A program made the position numbers and the translations under genes. DNA of 64,000 nt from Akebia trifoliata (Eukaryota > Streptophyta > Magnoliopsida > Ranunculales > Lardizabalaceae), in the NCBI GenBank assembly GCA_017979445.1, contig CM030714.1, positions 10,399,569-10,463,568 on the forward strand. The letters run 5' to 3'. This document shows positions 53,985 to 64,000 of this stretch, piece by piece. Under the pieces are notes generated by a model. It saw only the letters and a list, made by a program, of their open reading frames with translations, did not search any database and was not told the origin of the DNA. The number at the start of each line of letters is the position of its first letter. The first letter of the stretch is position 1.

Positions 53985-54725
53985 GTATTTTTAAAATGCT
54001 CTGATAGACAATGTCCCAATCAAATTAAAAAGAAAATTTTATAAGATGGATTTATGAAAAATAAATAAAAATTATACGATGCTGGTAAGACTGGTTATGC
54101 TTTATGGGGCTAAATGTTGGCTAATCAAGGAACAACATGTTCATAGATTGAGTGTAACAAAGATGAGCATGCTGAGATGAATGAGCAAGAAAGAAAAATA
54201 ATAGAACTTGAACACATTTGAGAAAATGTAGGAGTAGCCCCAATAGGTGAAAAACTAAGGGAAAGATAATTGAGATGGCTAGGCCATGATAGTGGATGAC
54301 TAATAATAGCCCCAATTAGAAAGTTAAAGGTTCTAATTTCCTCCGAAAGGGAAAGTCTTGTGCTCAAGCCCCCTCATTGGCCACCCATAGGGATTTATAC
54401 CTACTTACCTGATATGTGTGGTTTGTGGGGTATTGTATGTACTCGGGGGATTTGGGCGAGATATGGTGCTCTAAGAGGCCAGTTGCCTCGACCTTGCTAG
54501 CCGGGCTTACGAGTCCAGAACACCCGTCATAATAATAAAAAAAGGGTTCTAAAAGAGCAAGAGAAAGGCTAAAAAGATGCAAATTGAGGTATTGAGAGTG
54601 GATATGAGTATACTTAAATTAACGGAAGACACATCTTTATGTAGAATTAAATGGTAGAACATGATTCATTCATCCAATTCCAAATTTTTGGGATAAGGCT
54701 TTGATGATGATGAAGATAGTTTAAA
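53985..54725 (+). mobile_element. LINE C-terminal relic with SINE insertion
   Basis: Plus-strand words match the plant LINE C-terminus: MLVRLVMLYGAKCWLIKEQHV-like sequence at 54078-54140, MSMLR and MSKKE stretches, then GVAPIGEKLRE and RWLGHD near 54230-54290. After the SINE (54337-54540) it resumes and ends with ttgggataaggctttgatgatgatga at 54685-54712, the tail type also seen at 2121, 60280 and 61665. Confidence 0.75.
54337..54540 (+). mobile_element. tRNA-derived SINE, inserted in a LINE relic
   Basis: Flanked by aaaggttctaa (54326-54336) and aaagggttctaa (54541-54552), a target duplication with one extra g. It has a B-box-like gtgctcaagcccc at 54362 and an ataataataaaa tail. The A box is absent, so the copy is 5'-truncated. 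Family member at 27690. Confidence 0.8.
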
Positions 54726-55970
54726 ATCACAGCAACAGAACATAAATGATGAATGTTATAATGGTAACACCTCAAACCTGCTTTTTTTTTTTTTTTTGGG
54801 AAAACAATATTGATCTATGTAGGGCCATTTACTGTTTATAACAATCCTAATTTATGTAAATAATGATCACTACAATGCTAAGTAATGGTGCTATTTCGGA
54901 TCTTTTTAGTTGGAGAAAAAAGAGATTTTCAAACTTGAACAGCTTTATTATTTTAAGCACTCTTTGTAAAAATTAAGGGACATCTGGCACACTCTTTCAA
55001 GACCAATGAACCTATAAATCTTAGGCCCATCCCTTGGTGGTCCTACTCCAAAACTCAAACTAATTCATGAATCATAACTACTAGTCCTATTTAACACTTA
55101 TCATCATGGGCATGAAGTCCCGATGTCTTTTAACATATAGCCTTACCCTTGCTGAAAACAAATGCTAAAATCAATGACTAAAAATACTAATCAATCTTAC
55201 CTTCTAATTATACGTCCCTTTATGGATGGGCTAATATTCCAGTAGGTCAGAAAGAGTACCACAAAGCCTTCTTTTTCAAGGTGTGGGGTCAATGAATATT
55301 CAACAACTCTGGGTCAGAAGCCACAAGAAGCATTATAGGAGACCAAGTTTGATGTGAGCATCTCAAATAAAACAACTATGTGAAGTGCACAAAAACCACT
55401 CTGCCAAGTGTAAATGTGCTACTTACCTTAGCACAAAATGTTTGATACCGCCCTATGGAATGTCTTGTAGAACATTTTTTGGGCCCACTTACACACAATC
55501 AGCTTGATCGATGACTTCCAGTAATTAGATATAAGCACTTTACACGATTGATTACTTGCCATCGATGTGATCATTTTCAGTACTCAAGTATAACATCTAT
55601 ATATCTTCAAGAGACAATCTAAATATTCATGGGGCTGGTGGACCGAAAATGTGTGCCACATTCCAGGGGGGAAAAGAGGAATGCTACAGCCTTCAAAGGA
55701 AAAGAAAATGAGGTACCACATATAATTTGGATATCCATGCTCTATTATTTCTTTGGTCCAAGGTGCACAAAGTATTCAAAGGGTTCTTTTTTTTTCTTCC
55801 AATAACTTGGTATTTAGGTGAGAAGTTAGTTGTGTATATCATTTGAGCTTCAATTTCTAGCTGGGCATTTGTATGGTTTTGGAGATTTTAACTACTCTTG
55901 TGGTTGGTCAGGTCGACCTCCAATTTAAGCTTTCCCTTATATTGTAATCATCTTGGGTTCTTTGAAATCT

Positions 55971-55994
55971 TTATATATATATATATATATATAT
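55971..55994. repeat. (TA)n microsatellite
   Basis: About twelve TA units, followed downstream by an aaataaataaataaat tract at 56004. No foldback element is attached. Confidence 0.9.
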
Positions 55995-56829
55995 TCATTA
56001 AAATAAATAAATAAATAAACTTTTGGTATTAATGGACCTCTCTAATTTCTTTTGCTAGTGAGGTGGTAACTTATGTGAGTGAGACACTCGCATCAAACTC
56101 GTTCTCAGCATTATTGTAAGTGGTTAAAGTTCCAAAATTCAAAGTGCAATTCAAGGGTTTTAAGTTTTACACAAAACCCATTGAGACATTTTATCAAACA
56201 GCTAGTGGGTGGAAGATTTCCACAGTTTTGGGTTTTTTTTTTTTGGTTTTTCTAATTTAATAAGTAAGCTGGACTTGAACGCACCCAGTTGTTTATGCTT
56301 TTAGATTGAAAGAGTGAATAAAGGAAAGATTTTTCCTCATAAATTACGAAACAATAATTTTCTGAACTTAACAAAAACAAGTTTAAAAGTGATTTTTACT
56401 AACCTTTGGGTTGTGAGGAGAAATCCCACCAGTTTACCTCACAAAGCTCCTACAAGTAAACTCCTTTGTTTTGAAAATAACGAATGAGCTGTGTGTACTA
56501 GAAGCCTCTTCATCAGTTCATCGACTCTCTTCTAAAAACTAATTGATTTTCGATTCACCTCCCTATAAAATAAGGTATTTTTTTAGTACATTCCATTACT
56601 TGAAAAAAATTAAATTACATCCTTGAAACTTCGACCAAACTGCAAACTAATATCCGGGTACCCAAAGTAATCCTTGTATGTTACGATTTTTACCTCCAAA
56701 AAAGCCTTTAAAAAGGGATTCGTAGAGTACAATAAATACACTTTGAAAATTGGATTTTGTCCCAAAAATATTCTTAAAAATATTTTTTTTTATTTTATCA
56801 AAATACACTCAGATTCCAATTTCCAAAGT

Positions 56830-57115
56830 GCATCAAAACATGCACAACTTATGACATAATTTCACTTCTGGTATAATATTCATTTTAATTCTCAAAACAT
56901 GTTTTCTAATGAATTCATCATTTTTATAATCAATAAATTCATTGATAAATTAGTTTATCAACGAATTCTTTGATTTGAAAAAATCGATTATAATTTGTCA
57001 GTGAGTTCGTTGATTATAAATGTGACAAATTTACTGAAAAAATATGTTTTGAGAATTAAAATGAGCAATGTAGCAGAATTAGAATTACATAAATTGCACA
57101 TGTTTCAGGGCATAT
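56830..57115. mobile_element. Foldback element with caaaacatgcacaacttatg arms
   Basis: The left arm (aaaacatgcacaacttatga, attttaattctcaaaacatg) is inverted on the right (tatgttttgagaattaaaat, ataaattgcacatgtttc). The core has paired attcattgat / atcaacgaattc words. The same design is at 9370-9610. Confidence 0.75.
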
Positions 57116-57764
57116 CTCATTTTTCTTTAATATTACATGAATTGAGGTTCATTGAGTAAAATTTGATGTGGCAATAGAATGCCTCTTTTTTCTTTAAATG
57201 ATTTTTGGGAGGTAAAAAACTAACAAACGAAACACCATACATTCAAAGATTACTTTGGGGTACCCCCGATATTGATTTTGTCAAAGTTTCAAGGATGTAA
57301 TTACTTTGGGGTACATTCAAAAAGGTTCTTGTGAATCTCAACATATGTAATTACTTTGTGTATGAAGTTCAAAATAAGGGTATAAAAGGAAATTCAATAA
57401 AATAATGGAAAAACATCTAATACCCATTCTCATGAATATAAATAAATGGGAAAAATTATAAAAAGAGATTTAATTTTTTTATATTTATTAATTACAAAAA
57501 ATTTTAATTTTTTAAAAAGTGCTAACACGATTTAAATCGTTGGACTATCCAATATTTTAATAACTTGTTGGACAGTTCAACTAGTTAGAGTTTTGCAAAA
57601 GATAATGGGCAACTCAACTTGTTGGACTGTCAATGGTCTTAAAATGTTGGACAGTCCAACGAGTTACTAAAATACTAGACAATTTAGAGAGTTAAGCTAT
57701 TTTTTATATTTAAAAAAAAATTTAATAATTAACATAAATATTTGTGTCTTTTTGGTAATTTTTT

Positions 57765-59035
57765 GTAAATAAATAAAAGGCATTTAGGGAAAAAAAAAAT
57801 TTCATAGATTTATGACAATGGTAAAAAATGCCATTTTTTTTAATACTAAAAAACATTCCATTTGTTGCAGTAATTCATGTTTTTGGACAAAAATGCCCTT
57901 CACTTCATCTTCTTCATTAAATATTTTGTAAATTACAACTTCCTCCCTCCTAAGCATTTTCAGATCTACAAATGAGAGAAATCTCCATTCTCACTCTAAA
58001 ACTCATCAAATAGTTGTTGGAATCATAAAAAAGGATTCGGATGCGCGGAACGACCAACATCTTGTTGATCTTGATGAATTTCGTGTTTTATCCATGATCT
58101 ATTGAATATTTTCATTAAATATTATCCTCTCTCCTTTTTTTCTTTCATTTCTTTTAAAATTCTTTGTAAAATTTTATCCTCATAATTATATACATGAAAA
58201 ATGATAACTAAAATTTACATTATTTTCCACATTTTTTAAGGCATAGATCATAAATTTTTTGCAGTGTCAAAACTTGACATTGGAATATAATAAAACTATC
58301 GTTGAGGTTCAATATTACCTATCATTGAACCTCGACGAATGACTAATAGAATGTTTCTTCTATAACTTAAAGTTGTTTGCATCTTCAAACCTCAATGATT
58401 GTATATTAATTAGAGGTTTTACTATAATAGTATTATAGAGGTTCAACTATAATAAAACTTTTATAGCATTGAACCTCAATAGGTTCGACGATGGTTATGT
58501 TATATTCCAAGGTCGAACCTCGACACTACAAAAATTTTATGATCTATACCCTAAAAAAATTCGCGAAATCATTTAGATTTTTGCTATCATTTTCCATTTA
58601 TATAATTATGAGGATAAAATTATTCAAGATTACATAAAAGATTTTAAAAGAAATGAAAGAAAGAGATGAGGGAGGGATAACATTTGATAAAAATGTCTAA
58701 TAAATCATGGATGGAACACGAGATTCACCTAGATCAACAAGATTTTAGTCGTTCCTCACAGTTGGATCCTTTTTGATAATTCTAATAGATATTTGGTGAG
58801 TTTTGAGTGATAATGGAGAGTTCTCTCCTTCGTAAAAATCTGAAAATAGAGGAGGGAGGAAATTGTAATTTACGAAAGGTTTAATAAAGAAGATGAAGTG
58901 AAAGGCATTTTTATCCAAAAAATACGAGTTACTGTAGCAAATGAAATATTTTTTAGTATAAAAAAAAAGTGACCCTTTTTTGCCATTGTCTTGAACCTAT
59001 GGAATTTTTTTGCTAAATGTCCATAAATAAATATA
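57765..59035. repeat. Giant foldback, arms of about 530-560 bp, total about 1.25 kb
   Basis: The left arm (about 57765-58313) is inverted in the right arm (about 58474-59035). Matching pairs include gcccttcacttcatcttctt (57896) with aagaagatgaagtgaaaggc (58887); tcaaatagttgttggaatca with tgataattctaatagatatttg; catagatcataaattttttg with caaaaattttatgatctata; and ggaatataataaaac with gttatgttatattcc. Arms look about 80-90 percent complementary. The spacer of about 160 bp holds its own small inverted repeats (ggttcaat / attgaacc). No open frame or transposase. Confidence 0.85.
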
Positions 59036-59554
59036 AAAAAAGAATATGTACTATTTTGATAAATATTTTTGAAATGTGTCCTGGCCAGTATAATTTTGGA
59101 GTCATATGTGCCTCTTTTTGTTCTTTCTTCTGCCAATAATAGTTGGTCATAACATTATAATACTATATATGTTGACCGATTTACCCTTCTAGTTCTGCTT
59201 TATTACTAGAATCCCCTTGAAAATGATTAAGGAACATTTAGCTTATAAATGATGAGGTGATGAGAAAAAAAAATTGCAACTTAAAAATCGCTGAGATTCA
59301 ACAGGGCAAGCATAGATTACTTGACTGTATATACCTTTACAGTGATTCTTTATATTTCTTGTCACAAACAAATCATATCTTTGGTGAGAAAATGATTCTC
59401 ATACAAGTTAATTGTGGAGTTAGATTTCTCTGATTAAACTCCTAAAGATTCATAGTGAAATGGGTAGTAAGGTCAAGTGTTCTTCCTTTAACAACACAAA
59501 TCTCGAGGAGTGAGATGTAGAAATCTACCACCACATTGACCATATATATAGAAC

Positions 59555-62500
59555 TTAGACCTGTTGAAGGGTGGTCCTTGTATCTTGTTCTTGATCATCT
59601 ATGTTACCCTTGTTCATGGGATGATTCTGTGTGGGCTTCTTCTTATCGGACGGTCTGAAATCCGCTAGACTGGCCAACTCATCGACTGCATTGACGACTC
59701 CTTCAATCCTCGCTGCGATTTCGATTAATAATGAAGCTATAGTGGCAAGGGGAAGAACTTCCACTAGAGGTACAATGGGTGTCGTCGAGATCAAATCTTT
59801 CTTCTCTTTTTCAACGTCTTCTTCTTCTTTTACGGGTAATTGTGGTGGAATCAGTAGGGAAGGAAGAGACTTCAAAGCATTCTGAAGATCTTGAACTGAA
59901 ATGTTCATGTCTCCAACTGAAAAATCTATGGTAGAAGATTTCTTCATGTTCTTAGTCATGATAGCCAACTCTTTCATCACACTTGAAGAGTATGAACTTA
60001 ATCTCATGCAAGGGTTACTAAGATGTTTCTTTATGAACTCTGGGGCCTGTAGTTCAATCAAAATGTTAATTATAATTAACACAAAATATAAAATAATTAA
60101 AACTAAAATTTCTTGTCCAATTAATTTATAGGAATCATCAACAACAACAAAGCTTCATCTCAAAGAGATACAAATTAAGTGGGGTTTTCTTCCATGAAGA
60201 GGAGAATATTGGGCACCATAGGGACTTCGAAATAATCTTTTTTTTTTCTATAATAGAATACGTGGCTCTAGACACAATTGAATAGAGAACAAGATTCTTT
60301 TCAATAACCTCAAATCTTTGGAATAAGGCTTGGATGATGAAGTTAATTGTTTTAAACTTTCAAAATTACCTGAATTTCTGAATTGATGCAACCATTGAGA
60401 GCTTCTATGCAATAAGCACAGTTACGCATGGAGGCCCCGACCTTCAAGTATTGTTTCCATGGATGTCGGAAGTTGAAGCGACCATGGGCGGGTTCCCATC
60501 TCGCAAAAATGGCCTATAGTACACAGATTGGGTCAAAGAAGTAGAAAAAATTTAAAAAACAAAAAAAAAAAAATCATACAAAGATAACTTTTGAAAGTTA
60601 TTGCAACTAGGGATAATGGATCGATAACATGAAAGCCAAGGATTGCCTTTACACTACTCCCTTCCTGTTCTTTGTATCCCATTTTTTCATTTTTTCTTCT
60701 TATTGCACTTTCTCTACTGAATTTTTTCCATTGGGGTAATAGCATCCTCTATAACTATGTTTCTTCCACGATTATCTCATCAAAAGTGTTCTTAATTATT
60801 ATATGTTTTAATTAAAAAGCCTATACTCAATGTGTCAGAACCATCAAATTAGTGAAGGATTGGAGAAATTCGACGATTCTAAGCTGTCAAATCTGGGGAA
60901 CATCAAAATTTTCAACGGGCCTGAACCGTCAAAATTCATTTTCTAAAATTTATAGATCTTGGCCCGTCAAAAATTTCAGTTCTCACATAGTGTAATCTAA
61001 TTTAAAAAGCAAGGATTTTGTAGTTAAAAAAGTTTATACATAGGCCGAGCTCCTCAATTGGGGCATGTGGACTGTCACGTTGGTCTAAATGATACCCTAA
61101 CCTTTTATGATTCTTGGTTTTGATTAGGTTTTTAAAATAAAAAGCTCAAAAGAAAAAATTGTTTGGTAAAAGACTCCCAAATTTAAAATACATTGACTAA
61201 TGGTAAAAAAAAAAATTCTCTTTCTTCTAAATTTTTTTAGAATTCTTAGTTGTGCTCAACATCCATGTGGAACCCAAAAACCCAATTGTGTTTTTTGCAA
61301 TCTTGTAAAAATATTACACTTAGACATGCTTTTTGCAATCTTGTAAATCCATTTTCATCAAATCACTTACTTACCAGAGATTCTTCCGTTGCCTTTGAAT
61401 TTAACAGGCACTTATAGCCCTGCAATTTTTTATGTGATTCTTCCTCATTGTTGATTATGCTTTCGTTATCTTTAAAGTATTCAGCAACACATCCTGAATT
61501 TAAGTTCAAAATGAAAAATATTACTCCAGAATTCTCATAACACTGTACTATTAATGTTTAATTTTTTCTAATAGCATTGAAGTATGCAAATATATATATA
61601 TGTATCTAATATACGTCTTATAAAACATAAATCATTTCTAAATTTTCTCACTTCTATAGAAGACTTGGCTTTGGACAGAGCGGAATAGAGGAAGCCGACC
61701 CCAAATCTTTGGGATAAGCTTTGAGAAATTCTAAACATCTAACACTCTAAAAGTTAAAGATAAGAATGATCACCAAAATAGACTACTAATAATAGTCCAA
61801 GATCATCAACTATTTTTAATATATTATTACACTAATCATCGTCATCATCTTAAAAGCCTCATCCCAATTATTAGGGTTGGTTGAACCTACTTGTTGTGAT
61901 TAATGTCTTGAACCCCTAGTTGGTGATTGTACACTAATACCCAAATTATGGGTCAATTGGAATGAAATCAAATAAAAAATTAGGGTTTCAGGGTTCTCAG
62001 GTTCTAAGAAAGGTGTTGGGAAAAACCCCTGGATTACTATAATTTCTTTCTCAAATTTAGTGAATCACTTTCATCTCATCAATGGAAGTAAGCATGTGTT
62101 TCTCTTACTTCTATCGTGTGTTTGTTATTTGATTTGGGATTTTGACATTCAATTTTGTCTAGAATATTATTATTTCAAGTGTGCACATATCAGCTTTCAC
62201 CACCTCAATTCTCATTTGTAACGTAAAAACATGTAGCTATATACATGTATATTAATCTACATATCGTATAAAATATGTACCTTCTAAGGAATTGGCAAGT
62301 TTATCCATGTTACGGGTGGCGAGAAGATGTAGTTCTTGGCCGGCCCAAATGGGGCAGATAAGCATGCTTATGAGCATGCACATGGAAGTCCCAATGGCAA
62401 TGGTGGTTAGTCTTTGATGTGCCATATCGAACAATTTATCAACACGATAGCCCGATACTGAGACTAAGCTGAAGGTGAGGATAAAGATCGTGGCACAATA

Positions 62501-63576
62501 GTCAAACCGCGCCTTCACAATGGGAATAAATCTAGAGAAAGTTACGATCGAAGCTACAAGGAAGATAAAAGAGTTAATTATGAAAAAAAGCTAACATACG
62601 TATTGAAGTATGAATTTTGTTTTATTAGATTTACGGACCTAAAAGAAAGACCGAGGACTCGAGAATTACAGGCTCGAGCCTTTTGCCCGATTGATTTGCA
62701 ACCCAATGAACACCGATGGCTAGAGCTCCCGCTGAAAATGTCCCCATTGCCCTGTTTAAGCTTTTAGAGAGTGTTGCACCTGCAATGGTTGATTTGGTCA
62801 TTCAAATTATAATCATAGGTAATTTAGGTATTGGCTTTTTTTTTGGTGTGTGTGTGGGTGGGGTCTTAATTCCAAAATGGGCCTCTTTAAAAGCCCATGA
62901 TAAAAATACTCAAATCAAAGTGTATGATGCTAAAATTAGTATATGATGGTTTTGATAAATTTGTTACAATTATGACTGGGTCAGTAATTTTGGTCTCATT
63001 CATGACCGTTTTGGTATTTCCCACTAAGTACTAGACAATAGATGTTATAGTGACATAGTGAGATGTTGTATAAGTTTAAGAAAAACAAATAAAAAATTTC
63101 ATTGTCCATTATCAAAACTGTCTTATCAACTTAATCAGATGAACTTAGACTATTGCCGATCAAGCTTGTAGGACCATTCGATTATTTGACTTTCAAGATT
63201 TCAATTATATTTTGAATGTGAGCTTAGAGTACTTACCAACGGTGAATTCAAATACTACCACAACGGTCATAACTGCCCACATAGCATTCCCTCCAACTCC
63301 TTGGTACAAAGGCCTCAAATAGTAAAAAAGTGACACCACAGTGAGAGCCAACGCTACCTTTACACAATGGGCGAACTTTCTTGGATCATCAACCCCTAAA
63401 TCCCATGCTTTCTCCAAAAACTTCCATACTCTCATTACCAACCCTAAAACTAAACCTCCTAACCCTAACCAGATTTTACGGATTGGGTTGGACTTTGGTA
63501 CCAATATGGTCGATGTCCCGTCCCCCATCCGTACCCTCCACTCTAGCCCACTAGACATTTCCTTCTCATTAACCAT
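59555..63576 (-). CDS. ALMT: Aluminum-activated malate transporter (ALMT) family anion channel
   Basis: Exons on the minus strand: 63576-63237, 62779-62639, 62553-62281, 61493-61375, 60513-60370 and 60046-59555, all in phase, 502 residues. The N-terminal half has about six hydrophobic helices, e.g. FAHCVKVALALTVVSLFYYL, NAMWAVMTVVVVFEFTVGA with the conserved ATLSKSLNRA, and IFILTFSLVSVSGYRVDKL. The cytosolic half has the family signature FARWEPAHGRFNFRHPWKQY, then VGASMRNCAYCIEALNGCI and a variable Lys/Glu-rich tail. Family knowledge: anion/malate channels of plasma membrane or tonoplast, used in Al resistance, guard-cell signalling and nutrition. The first exon resembles the ALMT1/2/8/10-type group, but subtype cannot be settled. 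A TATA-like TATATAA lies about 235 bp upstream on this strand. Confidence 0.95.
60280..60350 (+). mobile_element. LINE 3' tail fragment in an ALMT intron
   Basis: aatagagaacaagattctttt, then tcaaatctttggaataaggc and ttggatgatgaag, as in the tail at 54650-54715. Confidence 0.55.
61665..61740 (+). mobile_element. LINE 3' tail fragment in an ALMT intron
   Basis: ttggctttggacagagcgg, aatagaggaagccgacccc, then aaatctttgggataagcttt. Matches the tail type of 2121 and 54650. The translation (AEWRK.. ADPKSLG-like) is the usual LINE stop region. Confidence 0.6.
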
Positions 63577-63804
63577 CTTGAAATCAAATTCACTCTTTCG
63601 ATCGATCCAAATGAATGATTGAAATGAAATCGATGATCCTAAGTTGACGGGTCAATTATGTTTATGGGTATAGGTACAGTATATTTCTTCTAGACTGATT
63701 GTTTTGGAGATGATGTAGAAGATAGGTTTCAGAGGCCCTAAGGCCTTGTAATAGAAGGGTTTAGTTTTGTGTGTCTGTAAATGTTTTGGGTCATTATGGA
63801 AGCT

Positions 63805-63813
63805 TATATAAGG
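63805..63813 (-). promoter_or_regulatory. Candidate TATA box of ALMT
   Basis: On the minus strand TTATATAAG lies about 235 bp upstream of the ALMT start codon, leaving about 200 nt of leader. The motif is palindromic, so strand is inferred from the gene. Confidence 0.4.
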
Positions 63814-64000
63814 AAGCACTTTGTACATTGGATTGCTTAAAAAAAATTGATAGAAGGCATGAGTGTGTGGAGGACATTTTTTAAAATTAAATGTTTGGTT
63901 AACCTAAGGCTTGTTGGGTCCACAAGTGACCAAAATCAGGTCTTCCGTGAAGATTGTGAGCCGTTGATGTATTGGAAGGAGTTGCGTTTTTATAAAGTAA

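Larger units (their letters stand above)
53477..59554. other. Intergenic region upstream of the ZNHIT2-type gene
   Basis: No gene was recognised in 6 kb. Contents are a LINE relic with an inserted SINE (53985-54725), a TA tract (55971-55994), a foldback at about 56830-57115, inverted ggacagtccaac-type words at 57535-57690, and the giant foldback 57765-59035. 54900-55700 shows nothing recognisable. Confidence 0.65.

Overview
This is nuclear DNA from a flowering plant, probably a eudicot. The species cannot be fixed from the window. The evidence is AT-rich sequence, spliced genes with GT-AG introns of up to about 7 kb, plant-specific families (RS31-type SR splicing factor, P-class PPR protein, ALMT anion channel, fused fucokinase/GDP-fucose pyrophosphorylase), a nuclear tRNA-Val, and many hAT-like MITEs, foldback elements, SINEs and decayed LINEs. 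Exon borders were placed by eye from splice signals, reading phase and protein family knowledge.

Layout. Plus strand: RS31 (CDS 990-5986, 264 aa), a Yippee-like gene (10986-12046, apparently broken by a 1-bp insertion), RNA polymerase III subunit RPC10 (16738-20713, 112 aa), an EMB2750-like chloroplast PPR protein (22606-25625, 483 aa), tRNA-Val(AAC) (28894-28967), FKGP (29945-38626, 1086 aa, seven coding exons, one GC-AG intron) and an LRAT/NC-domain protein (41712-49369, 272 aa, one 6.8-kb intron). Minus strand: a ZNHIT2-type HIT zinc-finger gene (53476-50696) and an ALMT malate-channel gene (63576-59555, 502 aa). The genes do not form one pathway. The most telling arrangement is RPC10 - FKGP - NC-domain protein in the same order and orientation, which matches my recollection of Arabidopsis At1g01210 - At1g01220 - At1g01225.

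Introns and intergenic DNA are dominated by mobile elements. Several hAT-type MITEs have readable 8-bp target duplications: two copies of a family starting CAATGTT, one perfect GGGGCGGAGC-type element in an FKGP intron, and an element nested in another between FKGP and the LRAT gene. Four copies of a 320-380 bp double-hairpin foldback element lie against or between TA microsatellites; two are both 378 bp long. A separate foldback of about 1.25 kb lies between the ZNHIT2-type gene and ALMT. LINE relics occur in or near five genes.

Main items for follow-up: the TA-flanked double-hairpin family, the giant foldback, the Yippee frameshift, a phase mismatch in the ZNHIT2-type gene, tandem duplications at both ends of the long RS31 intron, and the conserved gene trio.
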